Of a stretch of 17,935 nt of DNA, positions 1 to 7,815 are shown piece by piece. The notes beneath the pieces were generated by a model. The model was not told where the DNA came from. It did no database searches and saw only the letters and a program-made list of their open reading frames with translations. The DNA comes from HLUCCA09 sp039189975. GTDB lineage: Bacteria > Pseudomonadota > Alphaproteobacteria > Rhodobacterales > Rhodobacteraceae. The stretch is from assembly GCA_039189975.1 (NCBI GenBank), contig JBCCYI010000082.1, positions 1 through 17,935 on the forward strand. The letters are read 5' to 3'. A program made the translations under genes and the position numbers. The first letter of the stretch is position 1, and each line of letters starts with the position of its first letter.

Positions 1-1128
1 GAATACTCTTGGGGTCTCCTCGGGCTGGGTGACGTCGTGCCACCGGCGGTAAGCGTGGGAACGGCGCGCGGAGGCGGCCACTTCGGCCACAGCGAGCCCG
101 TCGCGGAAGGTCGGCCAGACAGGCTGGCCGGTGTGGATCGCCTGCAGAAAATCGCGCGCTTCGATGATGATCTGGTCCTGGTAGCCCGTGCCGTGGCCGG
201 GCCCCTGGCAGAAGGGCGCGTAGTCGGGATGGGCGGGCCCGGTCAGGATCTTGACGAAGCCGCGCGTGGCCTCGGGCCCGAAGGCGCGGTAGAGCCAAAG
301 CGCGTTCTGATCCTCCTGATCGAAGCGGATCGCGCCCTCTGTCCCCGTGATCTCATAGGCATAGCCCATCTTCCGGCCATGGGCGATCCGGCTGAAAAAG
401 AGATGCCCCATCGCGCTGGAGCCAAAGCGCAGCATCATCTGCGCCTGATCGTCGTTGGTCACCGGCGCGCCGCCCCGCGTCGCGTGCACCGTCTCGATCT
501 CGGCCATGACCGACGCAATGGGCCCCGCCAGTGCAAGGGCGGCGTTGACCATATGCGGCGCCAGATCCCCCATCGTGCCGTTCGCGTCGCCATGGGCGCG
601 CCAGGTCGCGGGCTCCGACGCGTCGGCGTAGAAATCCTCGGTGTGCTCGCCGCGCAGCCAGACGATGCGCCCGATGGCACCCTCGGCAATGAGCTGGCGG
701 GCAAACTGCGTGGCGGGGGTCCGCACGTAGTTGAACCCGATCATGTTGGCGACGCCGGCGGCCTCTGCCGCCGCGACCATCGCGCGACCATCCTCGATCG
801 ACGCGCCAAGCGGCTTTTCGCAGAAGACCGGCTTGCCCAGGGCAAACGCCGCCTCGGCGATCTGGCGATGGGTCTCCTGCGGCGACGCGATCACCACCGC
901 CTCGACGGCCGGGTCCTCGACCAGCGCCCGCCAGTCGGCCGCGCCCTTGGCAAAGCCGAACGCCGCAGCGTAGCGCGCCGCACTCTCCGGGGTCGACGCC
1001 GCGACCGCCTCCAGCCGGGGCCGCAACGCGGTGTCGAACACTGCGCCCACGGCCGCCATCGCCACCGCATGGGCCTTGCCCATGTAGCCCCCGCCGACAA
1101 TCCCGATGCCGATGTCAGATCTCTTCAC
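1..1128 (-). CDS. Gfo/Idh/MocA family NAD(P)-dependent oxidoreductase, 3'-truncated by the window edge
   Basis: Read leftward from a GTG at 1128, the frame stays open for 376 codons to base 1 with no stop, so the C-terminus lies outside the window. The GTG is chosen because a strong GGGAGGGGG ribosome-binding site sits about 8 bases upstream. Visible motifs are an N-terminal Rossmann loop (VGGGYMGKAH, residues 11-20), the family EKP motif (E104-K105-P106) and a D-x-x-x-H motif (GDLAPH, D188 and H192) that normally positions catalytic residues. Members oxidise or reduce sugars and cyclitols. Being divergent from the iol operon across a shared operator candidate suggests a role with inositol or a derivative such as another inositol isomer. 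It is clearly different in sequence from the IolG encoded at 6718-7713. Family assignment is firm; the substrate is unknown. Confidence 0.88.
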   Translation of the reverse strand, partial: MKRSDIGIGIVGGGYMGKAHAVAMAAVGAVFDTALRPRLEAVAASTPESAARYAAAFGFAKGAADWRALVEDPAVEAVVIASPQETHRQIAEAAFALGKPVFCEKPLGASIEDGRAMVAAAEAAGVANMIGFNYVRTPATQFARQLIAEGAIGRIVWLRGEHTEDFYADASEPATWRAHGDANGTMGDLAPHMVNAALALAGPIASVMAEIETVHATRGGAPVTNDDQAQMMLRFGSSAMGHLFFSRIAHGRKMGYAYEITGTEGAIRFDQEDQNALWLYRAFGPEATRGFVKILTGPAHPDYAPFCQGPGHGTGYQDQIIIEARDFLQAIHTGQPVWPTFRDGLAVAEVAASARRSHAYRRWHDVTQPEETPRVF

Positions 1129-1152
1129 GGCGGCGCCCCCTCCCAAATCGGC

Positions 1153-1168
1153 TTGCAACCGGTTGCAA
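1153..1168. promoter_or_regulatory. LacI-family operator candidate in the divergent iol promoter region
   Basis: TTGCAACCGGTTGCAA is a perfect 16-bp palindrome with a central CG, the architecture typical of LacI/GalR-family operators. It lies in the 135-bp gap between the leftward oxidoreductase and rightward iolD, so one repressor could control both units. A weak rightward promoter could overlap it: TTGCAA at 1153-1158 as -35 and TATCGT at 1175-1180 as -10, 16 bases apart. No regulator gene is in the window. That the binder is LacI-type, and that it responds to an inositol metabolite, are inferences from symmetry and position. Confidence 0.7.
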
Positions 1169-1263
1169 TTCGCGTATCGTCAAACTACGCCAGGCGCAAC
1201 GCCGAAGTGTGCTCGAGCGCTCGCAAACAAGGGCGCCCACACCGGAGCAAGGGAGGATGTGGC

Positions 1264-3129
1264 ATGTCGGACGAGACCATTCGGCTGACGACGGCTCAGG
1301 CTATTGTGCGTTGGCTCAACGCCCAATTCATCGAGATCGACGGGACGCGCACCCGCATCTGCGGCGGCGGCTTTGGCATCTTCGGCCATGGCAACGTGAC
1401 GTGCCTCGGCGAGGCGCTCTACGACCACCGCGAGACGCTGCCGCTCTACCGCGGCCAGAACGAGCAGAGCATGGGCTTTGCGGCGGCCGCCTACACCAAG
1501 TATCACCTGCGCCAGCGCTTTATGTTCTGCACCGCCTCCGCCGGACCGGGCACCGCAAACCTGCTGACCGCCTCCGCGCTGGCCCATGCGAATCGGCTGC
1601 CCGTCCTGATGCTCTGCGGCGACACGTTCCTGACACGCCTGCCCGACCCGGTCCTGCAGCAGATCGAGCACTTCAACGACCCGACCCATGGCCTCAACGA
1701 CGCGTTCAAGGCGGTCACGCGCTACTGGGATCGGATCACCCATCCCGCGCAGATCGTGCAATCGCTGCCTGCGGCGCTCGCGGTGATGCTGGACCCCGGC
1801 GAGTGCGGCCCGGCCTTCCTCGCCCTGCCGCAGGACGTCCAGGGCTGGAGCTACGACTATCCGTTGTCCTTCTTTGCCGAGCGAACCCACCGGATCCGCC
1901 GCCAGACCCCCGACGCCGCCGAGATCGCCGACGCGGCCGCACTTCTGCGCAGCGCCGAGCGGCCCGCCATCATCGCCGGGGGCGGCGTGCAATACGCGCG
2001 CGCCGTGGCAGAACTGACGGCCTTCGCCGAGGCCCATGACATCCCCGTCATCGAGACCATCGCCGGGCGGGCCAACCTCATGGCCACGCACCCGCTCAAT
2101 ATCGGGCCCGTCGGCGTCACTGGCTCCGATAGCGCCAATGCGGTGGCCGAGGCGGCGGATGTGATCCTGTCCGTCGGCTCTCGGCTACAGGATTTCACGA
2201 CCGGCTCCTGGACGGCCTTCGCCAAGGACGCCCGCTTCATCTCGCTCAACGCCGCGCGCCACGATGCAGGCAAGCACATGGCGCTGCCCGTTGTGGGCGA
2301 CGCCAAGTTGGGGCTCACCGCTCTTGCCAATGAGATGTCAGGCTACCGGGCGCCCGAACCCTGGGTCGGCTTCGCCAAGGGCGAGCGCCAGAAATGGGAC
2401 GCCTACGTCGCCGAGAACGTGCGCCCCGGCAACCGGCCCGCGTCCTATGCCCAAGCCATCGGCGTGGTGAACGCGCTCTGCGGGCCGCGCGACCGCGTCG
2501 TCGCCGCCGCCGGGGGCCTGCCCGCCGAGGTCACCGCCAATTGGCGCACCCTCGATATCGGGACGGTCGACGTCGAGTTCGGCTTTTCCTGCATGGGCTA
2601 CGAGATTGCCGGTGGCTGGGGCGCCCGCATCGCCCAGTCCGAGCAGGAGCCCGACGCCGACACAATCGTCTTTTGCGGCGACGGCTCGTATCTTCTGATG
2701 AACTCCGACATCTACTCCTCTGTTCTGACGCAGAAAAAGCTCATCGTCCTGGTGCTTGACAACGGCGGCTTTGCCGTCATCAACAAGCTGCAGAACAACA
2801 CCGGCAACGAGAGTTTCAACAACCTTTTTGCCGATGCCCCAACAATCCCCGCGCCCTTCGCCGTCGACTTCGCCGCCCACGCCGCCGCGATGGGGGCCGC
2901 GACCGAACATGTCGCCAACCCGGCCGAGCTCGGCGAGGCGTTCCAGCGCGCGAAAGCCGCCGACCGCACGAGCGTCATCGTGATGAATGTCGACGCCTAT
3001 GAGGGCTGGACGACCGAGGGCCACACCTGGTGGGAGGTCGGCACGCCGTCCGTCTCCGCGCACGAGAAGGTGCGCGCCGCCCATGCCGAGGTCGAGAGCG
3101 CGCGCGCCAAGCAGCGCCGGGGTGTGTGA
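1264..3129 (+). CDS. iolD: 3D-(3,5/4)-trihydroxycyclohexane-1,2-dione hydrolase (IolD)
   Basis: This 621-residue protein is a thiamine-diphosphate enzyme that hydrolytically opens the cyclohexane-dione ring to give 5-deoxy-glucuronate in myo-inositol catabolism. The three-domain ThDP-enzyme layout is visible. The N-terminal PYR domain holds a conserved glutamate (RGQNEQ, E67) expected to activate the cofactor, a central domain follows, and a C-terminal domain carries the Mg-ThDP motif starting at GDGS (472-475) and ending near LDNGGF. Length matches the family. The ATG at 1264 is chosen over an upstream open frame because GGGAGG lies about 8 bases before it and homology begins there. It is the first gene of the operon, downstream of the palindromic operator. 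The next gene starts 3 bases after its stop. Confidence 0.96.
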   Translation: MSDETIRLTTAQAIVRWLNAQFIEIDGTRTRICGGGFGIFGHGNVTCLGEALYDHRETLPLYRGQNEQSMGFAAAAYTKYHLRQRFMFCTASAGPGTANLLTASALAHANRLPVLMLCGDTFLTRLPDPVLQQIEHFNDPTHGLNDAFKAVTRYWDRITHPAQIVQSLPAALAVMLDPGECGPAFLALPQDVQGWSYDYPLSFFAERTHRIRRQTPDAAEIADAAALLRSAERPAIIAGGGVQYARAVAELTAFAEAHDIPVIETIAGRANLMATHPLNIGPVGVTGSDSANAVAEAADVILSVGSRLQDFTTGSWTAFAKDARFISLNAARHDAGKHMALPVVGDAKLGLTALANEMSGYRAPEPWVGFAKGERQKWDAYVAENVRPGNRPASYAQAIGVVNALCGPRDRVVAAAGGLPAEVTANWRTLDIGTVDVEFGFSCMGYEIAGGWGARIAQSEQEPDADTIVFCGDGSYLLMNSDIYSSVLTQKKLIVLVLDNGGFAVINKLQNNTGNESFNNLFADAPTIPAPFAVDFAAHAAAMGAATEHVANPAELGEAFQRAKAADRTSVIVMNVDAYEGWTTEGHTWWEVGTPSVSAHEKVRAAHAEVESARAKQRRGV

Positions 3130-3132
3130 CCG

Positions 3133-3999
3133 ATGGCTGACGGCACCCCGACCCCCGCCATGAAGAGCTTCCCCGCCGACGCCGCCGACCCGCAGGCGAT
3201 CGTCGCGGAATTGCTGCACGGTGCCGGCGCCGTCCGCATCACCGGGCTCTTCACCGAAGGCGAGATCGCCGAGGCGCGGCGGATCATCATGGAGCATTCC
3301 GAAGCGGCGTCGGAGAAAGTCACCCACTTTCAGGGGGCCGCCGAGCAATCAGGCACGATCACGCTCCAGCGCCGGGTGTGGAACCTGCTCGCCAAGGGCC
3401 CCGTCTTTTCGCGCATGGCCGCGCATCCCACGCTGATGGCGATCCTGCGCGCCTTTCTGGGCACGCAGTTCATCATGGGCTCCATCGCGGCCAACCGCAT
3501 TCTGCCCGGCGGTCCCGGGCAGGAGCCGCATATCGACTATCCCTACTGGGATTTCCACGCGCCCGAGACGCATCCCACGGGGCTCAACGCCTCCTTCCCG
3601 ATGAATGCGCAGGTGTCGGTCATCCTCGACCCTTTCACGCAAGAAAGCGGGGCCACCGCCTTTGTGCCCGGCTCGCAAAAGGCGCTGCGCTACCCGACCG
3701 AGGCGGATGGTTTCTTTGACCGTTGCGCGCGGATGACGGGCAACCCAGGCGATGTAGCGCTCTTTTTCGGCGCGGTCTGGCACTGTGCGATGCCCAACCG
3801 CGCCACGCATGACCGCAACGCCGTCCTCATCCAGTACCTGCCCAAGTGGGTCAAACCGATGGAGGACATGCCCGCCGCTCTGCCGCCGGAGTTCATCGCC
3901 CAGGCCAGCCCGGACCTGCGCCAGCTTCTGGGGCTGAACTACCCCTACCCCGAGGTGCTCGACGCCGCCGCCGCCGGCAACACCGAGGGCCGCACATGA
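3133..3999 (+). CDS. Phytanoyl-CoA dioxygenase (PhyH) family Fe(II)/2-oxoglutarate oxygenase in the iol operon
   Basis: The 288-residue product has the PhyH-type double-stranded beta-helix signature. The iron-binding facial triad reads as H133-x-D135 (PHIDYPYWD) plus H217 (VWHCAMPN), and R228 (HDRNAV) is placed to bind 2-oxoglutarate. Such enzymes couple 2-oxoglutarate decarboxylation to hydroxylation, or to oxidative loss of a methyl or other group, from diverse small molecules. The gene begins 3 bases after the iolD stop and its TGA overlaps the iolC start (ATGA), so it is translated with the pathway. None of the core inositol steps needs an oxygenase. A role on a modified inositol, such as an O-methyl or phosphonate-type derivative, is a guess. 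The family is clear and all metal ligands are present; the substrate is unknown. Confidence 0.88.
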   Translation: MADGTPTPAMKSFPADAADPQAIVAELLHGAGAVRITGLFTEGEIAEARRIIMEHSEAASEKVTHFQGAAEQSGTITLQRRVWNLLAKGPVFSRMAAHPTLMAILRAFLGTQFIMGSIAANRILPGGPGQEPHIDYPYWDFHAPETHPTGLNASFPMNAQVSVILDPFTQESGATAFVPGSQKALRYPTEADGFFDRCARMTGNPGDVALFFGAVWHCAMPNRATHDRNAVLIQYLPKWVKPMEDMPAALPPEFIAQASPDLRQLLGLNYPYPEVLDAAAAGNTEGRT

Positions 4000-4979
4000 G
4001 CGCCTTTCGCGACGCCGTGGCCCGCAACCGCTTTGCCGTTTTCGGGCGCGCCGGGATGGACATGTTCGCCGACCCGCCGGGCGTGAAGAGCGAACATGCC
4101 GAGACCTTCCGCGCGGGCCTCGGCGGCTCTTCGGCCAATATCGCGGCGGGGCTGGCGAAGTTTGGCGCCCATGCCGCGCTCGTGACGTCTGTCTCGGACG
4201 ACGCTGTCGGGCGCTACTGCGTCAACCAGCTCACCCACTACGGCGTCGACACGACCCATGTGCGCGCGGTGGGCGGCGAAGTGCGCACGTCGCTCGCCGT
4301 CTATGAGAGCGTGCTGGAGGACTTTCAGAACGTCATCTACCGCAACAATGCCGCGGATTTTCAGGTGACTGAAGCGGATGTCGCCGCGGTCTCCTATGGC
4401 GCCTATGGCGCGCTCGTCACCACAGGCACCGTCTTTGCCGCCGAGCCTTCGCGCAGCGCGCATTTCAAGGCGTTCGAGCTCGCGCGCGCGGCTGGTATCC
4501 CCGTGATCCTCGACATCGATTATCGCCCCTATTCCTGGCCCTCGGCCGAGGTGGCCGCCGACGTGCTGTCGCGCGCGGGTCAGGCGTCGGACGCGATCAT
4601 CGGCAATGACGAAGAGTTCGGCTTCATGGCCGGCGATATGGCCCGCGGTCTCGACAAGGCGCGCGCGCTTGCAGAGGCCGGGGCCGCGCTCGTCATCTAC
4701 AAGATGGGCGAGAAGGGAGCGATCACCTTTGCCGAAGGTCAGGAGATCCACACCGGCATCTACCCCGTGACCGCCCTCAAGCCCAATGGCGCGGGCGACA
4801 GCTTCATGGCGGGGCTCCTCTCCGGCCTCGCCGCCGGGCAGAGCCTGCGCGATGCGATCCTGCGCGGCTCGGCCTGTGCGGCGATGGTCGTGGCGCGCCC
4901 CGGCTGCGCGCCTTCCATGCCCGACGAGGCCGACCTCGCCCAGTTCCTCAGGTCCCACGCCGGGCCCACCGCCGCGTGA
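3996..4979 (+). CDS. iolC: 5-dehydro-2-deoxygluconokinase (IolC), PfkB/ribokinase family
   Basis: This 327-residue cytoplasmic sugar kinase phosphorylates 5-dehydro-2-deoxy-D-gluconate with ATP, giving the substrate of the pathway aldolase. PfkB hallmarks are present: a glycine-rich N-terminal substrate region (GLGGSSANIAAGLAKFG, about residues 41-57) and the C-terminal signature NGAGDSFMAG, with GAGD at 265-268 and D268 as the likely catalytic base. The start overlaps the preceding stop as ATGA, implying translational coupling. Many alphaproteobacterial IolC proteins carry a fused C-terminal DUF2090 aldolase-like domain; this one ends after the kinase domain. A separate class II aldolase in the same operon supplies that step. 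The upstream extension of the open frame (from 3846) overlaps the dioxygenase gene and is not used. Confidence 0.94.
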   Translation: MSAFRDAVARNRFAVFGRAGMDMFADPPGVKSEHAETFRAGLGGSSANIAAGLAKFGAHAALVTSVSDDAVGRYCVNQLTHYGVDTTHVRAVGGEVRTSLAVYESVLEDFQNVIYRNNAADFQVTEADVAAVSYGAYGALVTTGTVFAAEPSRSAHFKAFELARAAGIPVILDIDYRPYSWPSAEVAADVLSRAGQASDAIIGNDEEFGFMAGDMARGLDKARALAEAGAALVIYKMGEKGAITFAEGQEIHTGIYPVTALKPNGAGDSFMAGLLSGLAAGQSLRDAILRGSACAAMVVARPGCAPSMPDEADLAQFLRSHAGPTAA

Positions 4980-5021
4980 CCCCAACCCTTCGCCCGCAAC
5001 GCCGCCGCTAGAGAGACCGCC

Positions 5022-5879
5022 ATGCATATCCCCCCCTTCGACAACGGCAACGTACCGATCGTGCCCGCCAACGACGCGACGGTGCCGCTGAACTACTTCA
5101 ACATCGTCAAGCTGACCGAGGGCCAGAGCTTCAGCTATGCCGTGCCGGGCTACGAGACGTGCATCGTCCCCGCGACCGGCAGCCTCGATGTGACGGTGGG
5201 GGAGCTCAGCGTCTCCGGCCTCGGCGGGCGCGGCGCGGATGTGTGGGACGGCGATCCCGAGGGCGTCTATGTCCCCACCGGGATGACGGCGGAGTTCACC
5301 TGCCGTTCGGGTGCCGCCGAAGTCTTCATCGCCGGCGCGCAATATGACGAGGTGCTGGCCCCCTTCGCGGTGCGCGCCGATGAGCTCGACGTGGTGCAAT
5401 ACGGCTCGGACGACACCAAGACCCACCGCAAGATCAAGCACATCCTGGGGCAGAAGCAGAAAGACAAGGTCGGCCGGCTGCTGGTCTCGGAGCTCTACAC
5501 GGTCGGCCAGGGCGGCTGGTCCGGCTTTCCGGCCCACAAGCACGACACCGACCGGCAGGGCGACGACGGTGCCATGGTCGAGACGCGCCACGACGAGACC
5601 TACAACTTCCGCTTCCGCCCGAACTACGGCTCCGGCGTTCAGATCCTGCAAAAAGGCGAACAAGGACCCGGAGAGGCGCACCACATCGTCGACGGCTCCA
5701 CGATCTGCATCGACAAGGGCTATCACCCCTGCGTGGTGATGCCGGGCTACGAGATGTACTACTTCACGATCTTGGGTGGCCTCTCCCAGCGCTCGCTTGT
5801 GCAGTACTTTGAGCCGACCCATGCCGAGCAGCTCCACACGATCCCCGGCATCATGGACATGGTGGCAAAGTTCAAATGA
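5022..5879 (+). CDS. iolB: 5-deoxy-glucuronate isomerase (IolB)
   Basis: This 285-residue protein belongs to the KduI/IolB cupin family and converts 5-deoxy-glucuronate to 5-dehydro-2-deoxy-gluconate, the substrate of IolC. The bicupin pattern is visible. Conserved metal-site regions in the second cupin read FPAHKHDTD, then RHDETYNFRF, and the downstream GYHPC motif. Length is typical of IolB. The ATG at 5022 follows an AGAGAG ribosome-binding site by about 6 bases. A 42-bp gap separates it from iolC with no visible terminator, so it belongs to the same transcript. Its TGA overlaps the ATG of the aldolase gene. Confidence 0.95.
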   Translation: MHIPPFDNGNVPIVPANDATVPLNYFNIVKLTEGQSFSYAVPGYETCIVPATGSLDVTVGELSVSGLGGRGADVWDGDPEGVYVPTGMTAEFTCRSGAAEVFIAGAQYDEVLAPFAVRADELDVVQYGSDDTKTHRKIKHILGQKQKDKVGRLLVSELYTVGQGGWSGFPAHKHDTDRQGDDGAMVETRHDETYNFRFRPNYGSGVQILQKGEQGPGEAHHIVDGSTICIDKGYHPCVVMPGYEMYYFTILGGLSQRSLVQYFEPTHAEQLHTIPGIMDMVAKFK

Positions 5880-6721
5880 CGCTCGCGACGCTCGCCGAGG
5901 TACTCGCGCCCGCGCGCCGCGAGGGCTACGCGGTCGCGGGTCTGGTGTGCCTGGGGTGGGAGGACATGCGCGCCTACGCCCGTGCGGCCGAGGCCGAAGG
6001 GCTGCCGGTGATCCTGCAGGCCGGGCCGTCCTGCCGGGCGCATACGCCCCTGCCCGTCTTGGGCACGATGTTCCGCACCCTTGCCGAGAGCGTCTCCGTG
6101 CCGGTCGTGGCGCATCTCGATCACGGCTACACACATGAGGAGTGCCGCATGGCGCTGGAGAGCGGGTTCACCTCGCTGATGTACGACGGCTCCAAAAAGC
6201 CACTCCAGCAGAACATCGACGAGACCGCCGCCATCGCCGAGATGGCCCATGACGCGGGCATCTCCTGCGAGGGCGAGATCGGCTTTGTCGGCTATGCCGA
6301 CGGCGCCTCCTCCGAGGGGACGGACCCTGCCGAGGCCGCGGAATTCGCCCGCCAGAGCGGGGTCGACGCCATGGCCATCTCGGTCGGCAACGTGCATCTG
6401 CAACAAAACCGTGAGGGCGGGCTCGACGAGGCGCGCATCGCCGCCATCGAGGCCGCGACGGATGTGCCGCTGGTGATCCACGGCGGCTCCGGCGTGCCGC
6501 TGGCGCAGCGCGAGACCCTCGCCCGGACCACGGCGATCTGCAAGATGAACATCGGCACGGAGCTGCGCATGGCCTTCGGCACCCATCTGCGCGCCGCCCT
6601 GGACGCCGACCCCGCGCGGTTCGACCGCGTCCAGATCCTGCGCGACGTCGAGGCGCCGCTGGAAGACGCCGCCCGGGTCGTGCTGCGCACGCTCGGCCCC
6701 GCTCGAAAGGACGCCGCATGA
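5876..6721 (+). CDS. iolJ: Class II fructose-bisphosphate-aldolase family protein, probable 5-dehydro-2-deoxyphosphogluconate aldolase (IolJ role)
   Basis: The 281-residue product is a zinc-dependent class II aldolase of the FbaA/GatY/IolJ type. Motifs in order are HLDHG (80-84; D82 catalytic, H83 zinc ligand), SLMYDGSK, CEGEIGFVG, SVGNVHL (H174 zinc ligand), VIHGGSG (H202 zinc ligand, phosphate loop 203-206) and KMNIGTEL. Placed after iolC and iolB and before iolG, it most likely cleaves the phosphorylated deoxy-keto-gluconate to dihydroxyacetone phosphate and malonic semialdehyde. Start and stop overlap both neighbours as ATGA, so translation is coupled on both sides. The sequence alone cannot exclude tagatose- or fructose-bisphosphate activity; the symbol rests on context. 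Confidence 0.85.
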   Translation: MTLATLAEVLAPARREGYAVAGLVCLGWEDMRAYARAAEAEGLPVILQAGPSCRAHTPLPVLGTMFRTLAESVSVPVVAHLDHGYTHEECRMALESGFTSLMYDGSKKPLQQNIDETAAIAEMAHDAGISCEGEIGFVGYADGASSEGTDPAEAAEFARQSGVDAMAISVGNVHLQQNREGGLDEARIAAIEAATDVPLVIHGGSGVPLAQRETLARTTAICKMNIGTELRMAFGTHLRAALDADPARFDRVQILRDVEAPLEDAARVVLRTLGPARKDAA

Positions 6722-7713
6722 TCCGCTTTGGTTTGCTCGGCTGTGGTCGGATCGGTCAGGTCCATGCCCGCACCCTCGCCCGGCTCTCGGGCGCCACGCT
6801 CGTGGCGGTCGCCGACGCTTTACCCGAGGCTGCGGAGGCGCTGGCGCAGGCCCACGGCGCGTCCGTGCAGGCCCCGGACGATCTGATCGCAAGCCATGAG
6901 GTCGACGCCGTGATCATCGGCACGCCCACCACGCTGCACTACGACCAGATCCACGCCGCGGCCGCCGCGGGCAAGGCGATCTTCTGCGAAAAGCCCATCG
7001 ACCTTTCGAGCGCGCGGGTGCGCGCCTGTATCGAGGCCGTCTCCGACGCAGGCGTGCCGTTCCTGACAGCGTTCAACCGCCGCTTCGATCCCAACTTTGC
7101 CGAGCTCGAACGGCGTTTGCGCGCGGGCGCGATCGGCTCCGTGGAGCTTGTCGTGCTCACCTCGCGCGACCCCGCGCCGCCACCCATCGGCTACATCGAA
7201 AGCTCCGGCGGGCTCTTCCGGGACATGATGATCCACGATTTCGACATGGCGCGCTTCCTGCTGGACGAGGAGCCGGTGGAAGTATTCGCCACAGGGTCCT
7301 GCCTCGTCGACCCGGCCATTGGGGCAGCGGGGGACATCGACACCGCCGCCGTCACGCTGCGCACCGCCTCCGGCAAGCTCTGCCAGATCAACAATTCGCG
7401 CCGCGCGACCTATGGCTATGACCAGCGGATCGAGGTCCATGGCGCGACGGCCATGCTCAGCGCGACGAACGTGCTGGAGACGACGGTCGAACAGGCCGGG
7501 CCGGACGGATTCACCCGCGCGCCCAACCAGCACTTCTTTCTCGAACGCTACGAGCGCGCGTATTTCGCCGAACTTGCGCGGTTTGTCGACGCACTGAATA
7601 CCGGTCGCGCCCCCTCGCCCGACGCCTCCGACGGCTTGCGCGCTCAGTTGCTCGCGGATGCTGCGGCGCGGTCGATGGCCGAAGGACGGCCCGTCAGGAT
7701 CGACGCCGGCTGA
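6718..7713 (+). CDS. iolG: Inositol 2-dehydrogenase (IolG), Gfo/Idh/MocA family
   Basis: The 331-residue cytoplasmic dehydrogenase is expected to oxidise myo-inositol to scyllo-inosose (2-keto-myo-inositol) with NAD+, the first catabolic step. It has an N-terminal dinucleotide-binding loop (GLLGCGRIGQVHA, residues 5-17), the EKPID motif with K92, and the D169-x-x-x-H173 pair in RDMMIHDFDMARF. K, D and H form the family catalytic triad, and all are present. Length is normal. The ATG overlaps the aldolase stop, making this the last gene of the iol operon. The next gene downstream is convergent. No hairpin with a T-tract is visible in the 102-bp gap after it, so termination may be Rho-dependent. 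Specificity for myo- versus other inositols cannot be read from the sequence. Confidence 0.92.
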   Translation: MIRFGLLGCGRIGQVHARTLARLSGATLVAVADALPEAAEALAQAHGASVQAPDDLIASHEVDAVIIGTPTTLHYDQIHAAAAAGKAIFCEKPIDLSSARVRACIEAVSDAGVPFLTAFNRRFDPNFAELERRLRAGAIGSVELVVLTSRDPAPPPIGYIESSGGLFRDMMIHDFDMARFLLDEEPVEVFATGSCLVDPAIGAAGDIDTAAVTLRTASGKLCQINNSRRATYGYDQRIEVHGATAMLSATNVLETTVEQAGPDGFTRAPNQHFFLERYERAYFAELARFVDALNTGRAPSPDASDGLRAQLLADAAARSMAEGRPVRIDAG

Positions 7714-7815
7714 CACGCCAAGCAGGTCAGCGGAAGGTCAGGCGCGACGCTCTCTCCACCTCTTACCAAAGGCTTCGACCGCAGCGGGATGTGGAACCTG
7801 GCGGCCACTCCAGCG

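Noticed and set aside
37..1263. Open reading frame extending upstream of iolD on the plus strand
   Set aside because: It is antisense to the Gfo/Idh/MocA oxidoreductase and crosses the operator; IolD homology and the ribosome-binding site begin at 1264.
3945..6134. A 729-codon open frame antisense to iolC, iolB and the aldolase
   Set aside because: All three sense genes have clear family motifs; the antisense product is Arg/Gly/Ala/His-rich and low in complexity.
7714..7815. Convergent gap after iolG searched for a bidirectional terminator
   Set aside because: Only a short direct repeat (AGGTCAG twice) is seen; there is no stable stem with a T-run.
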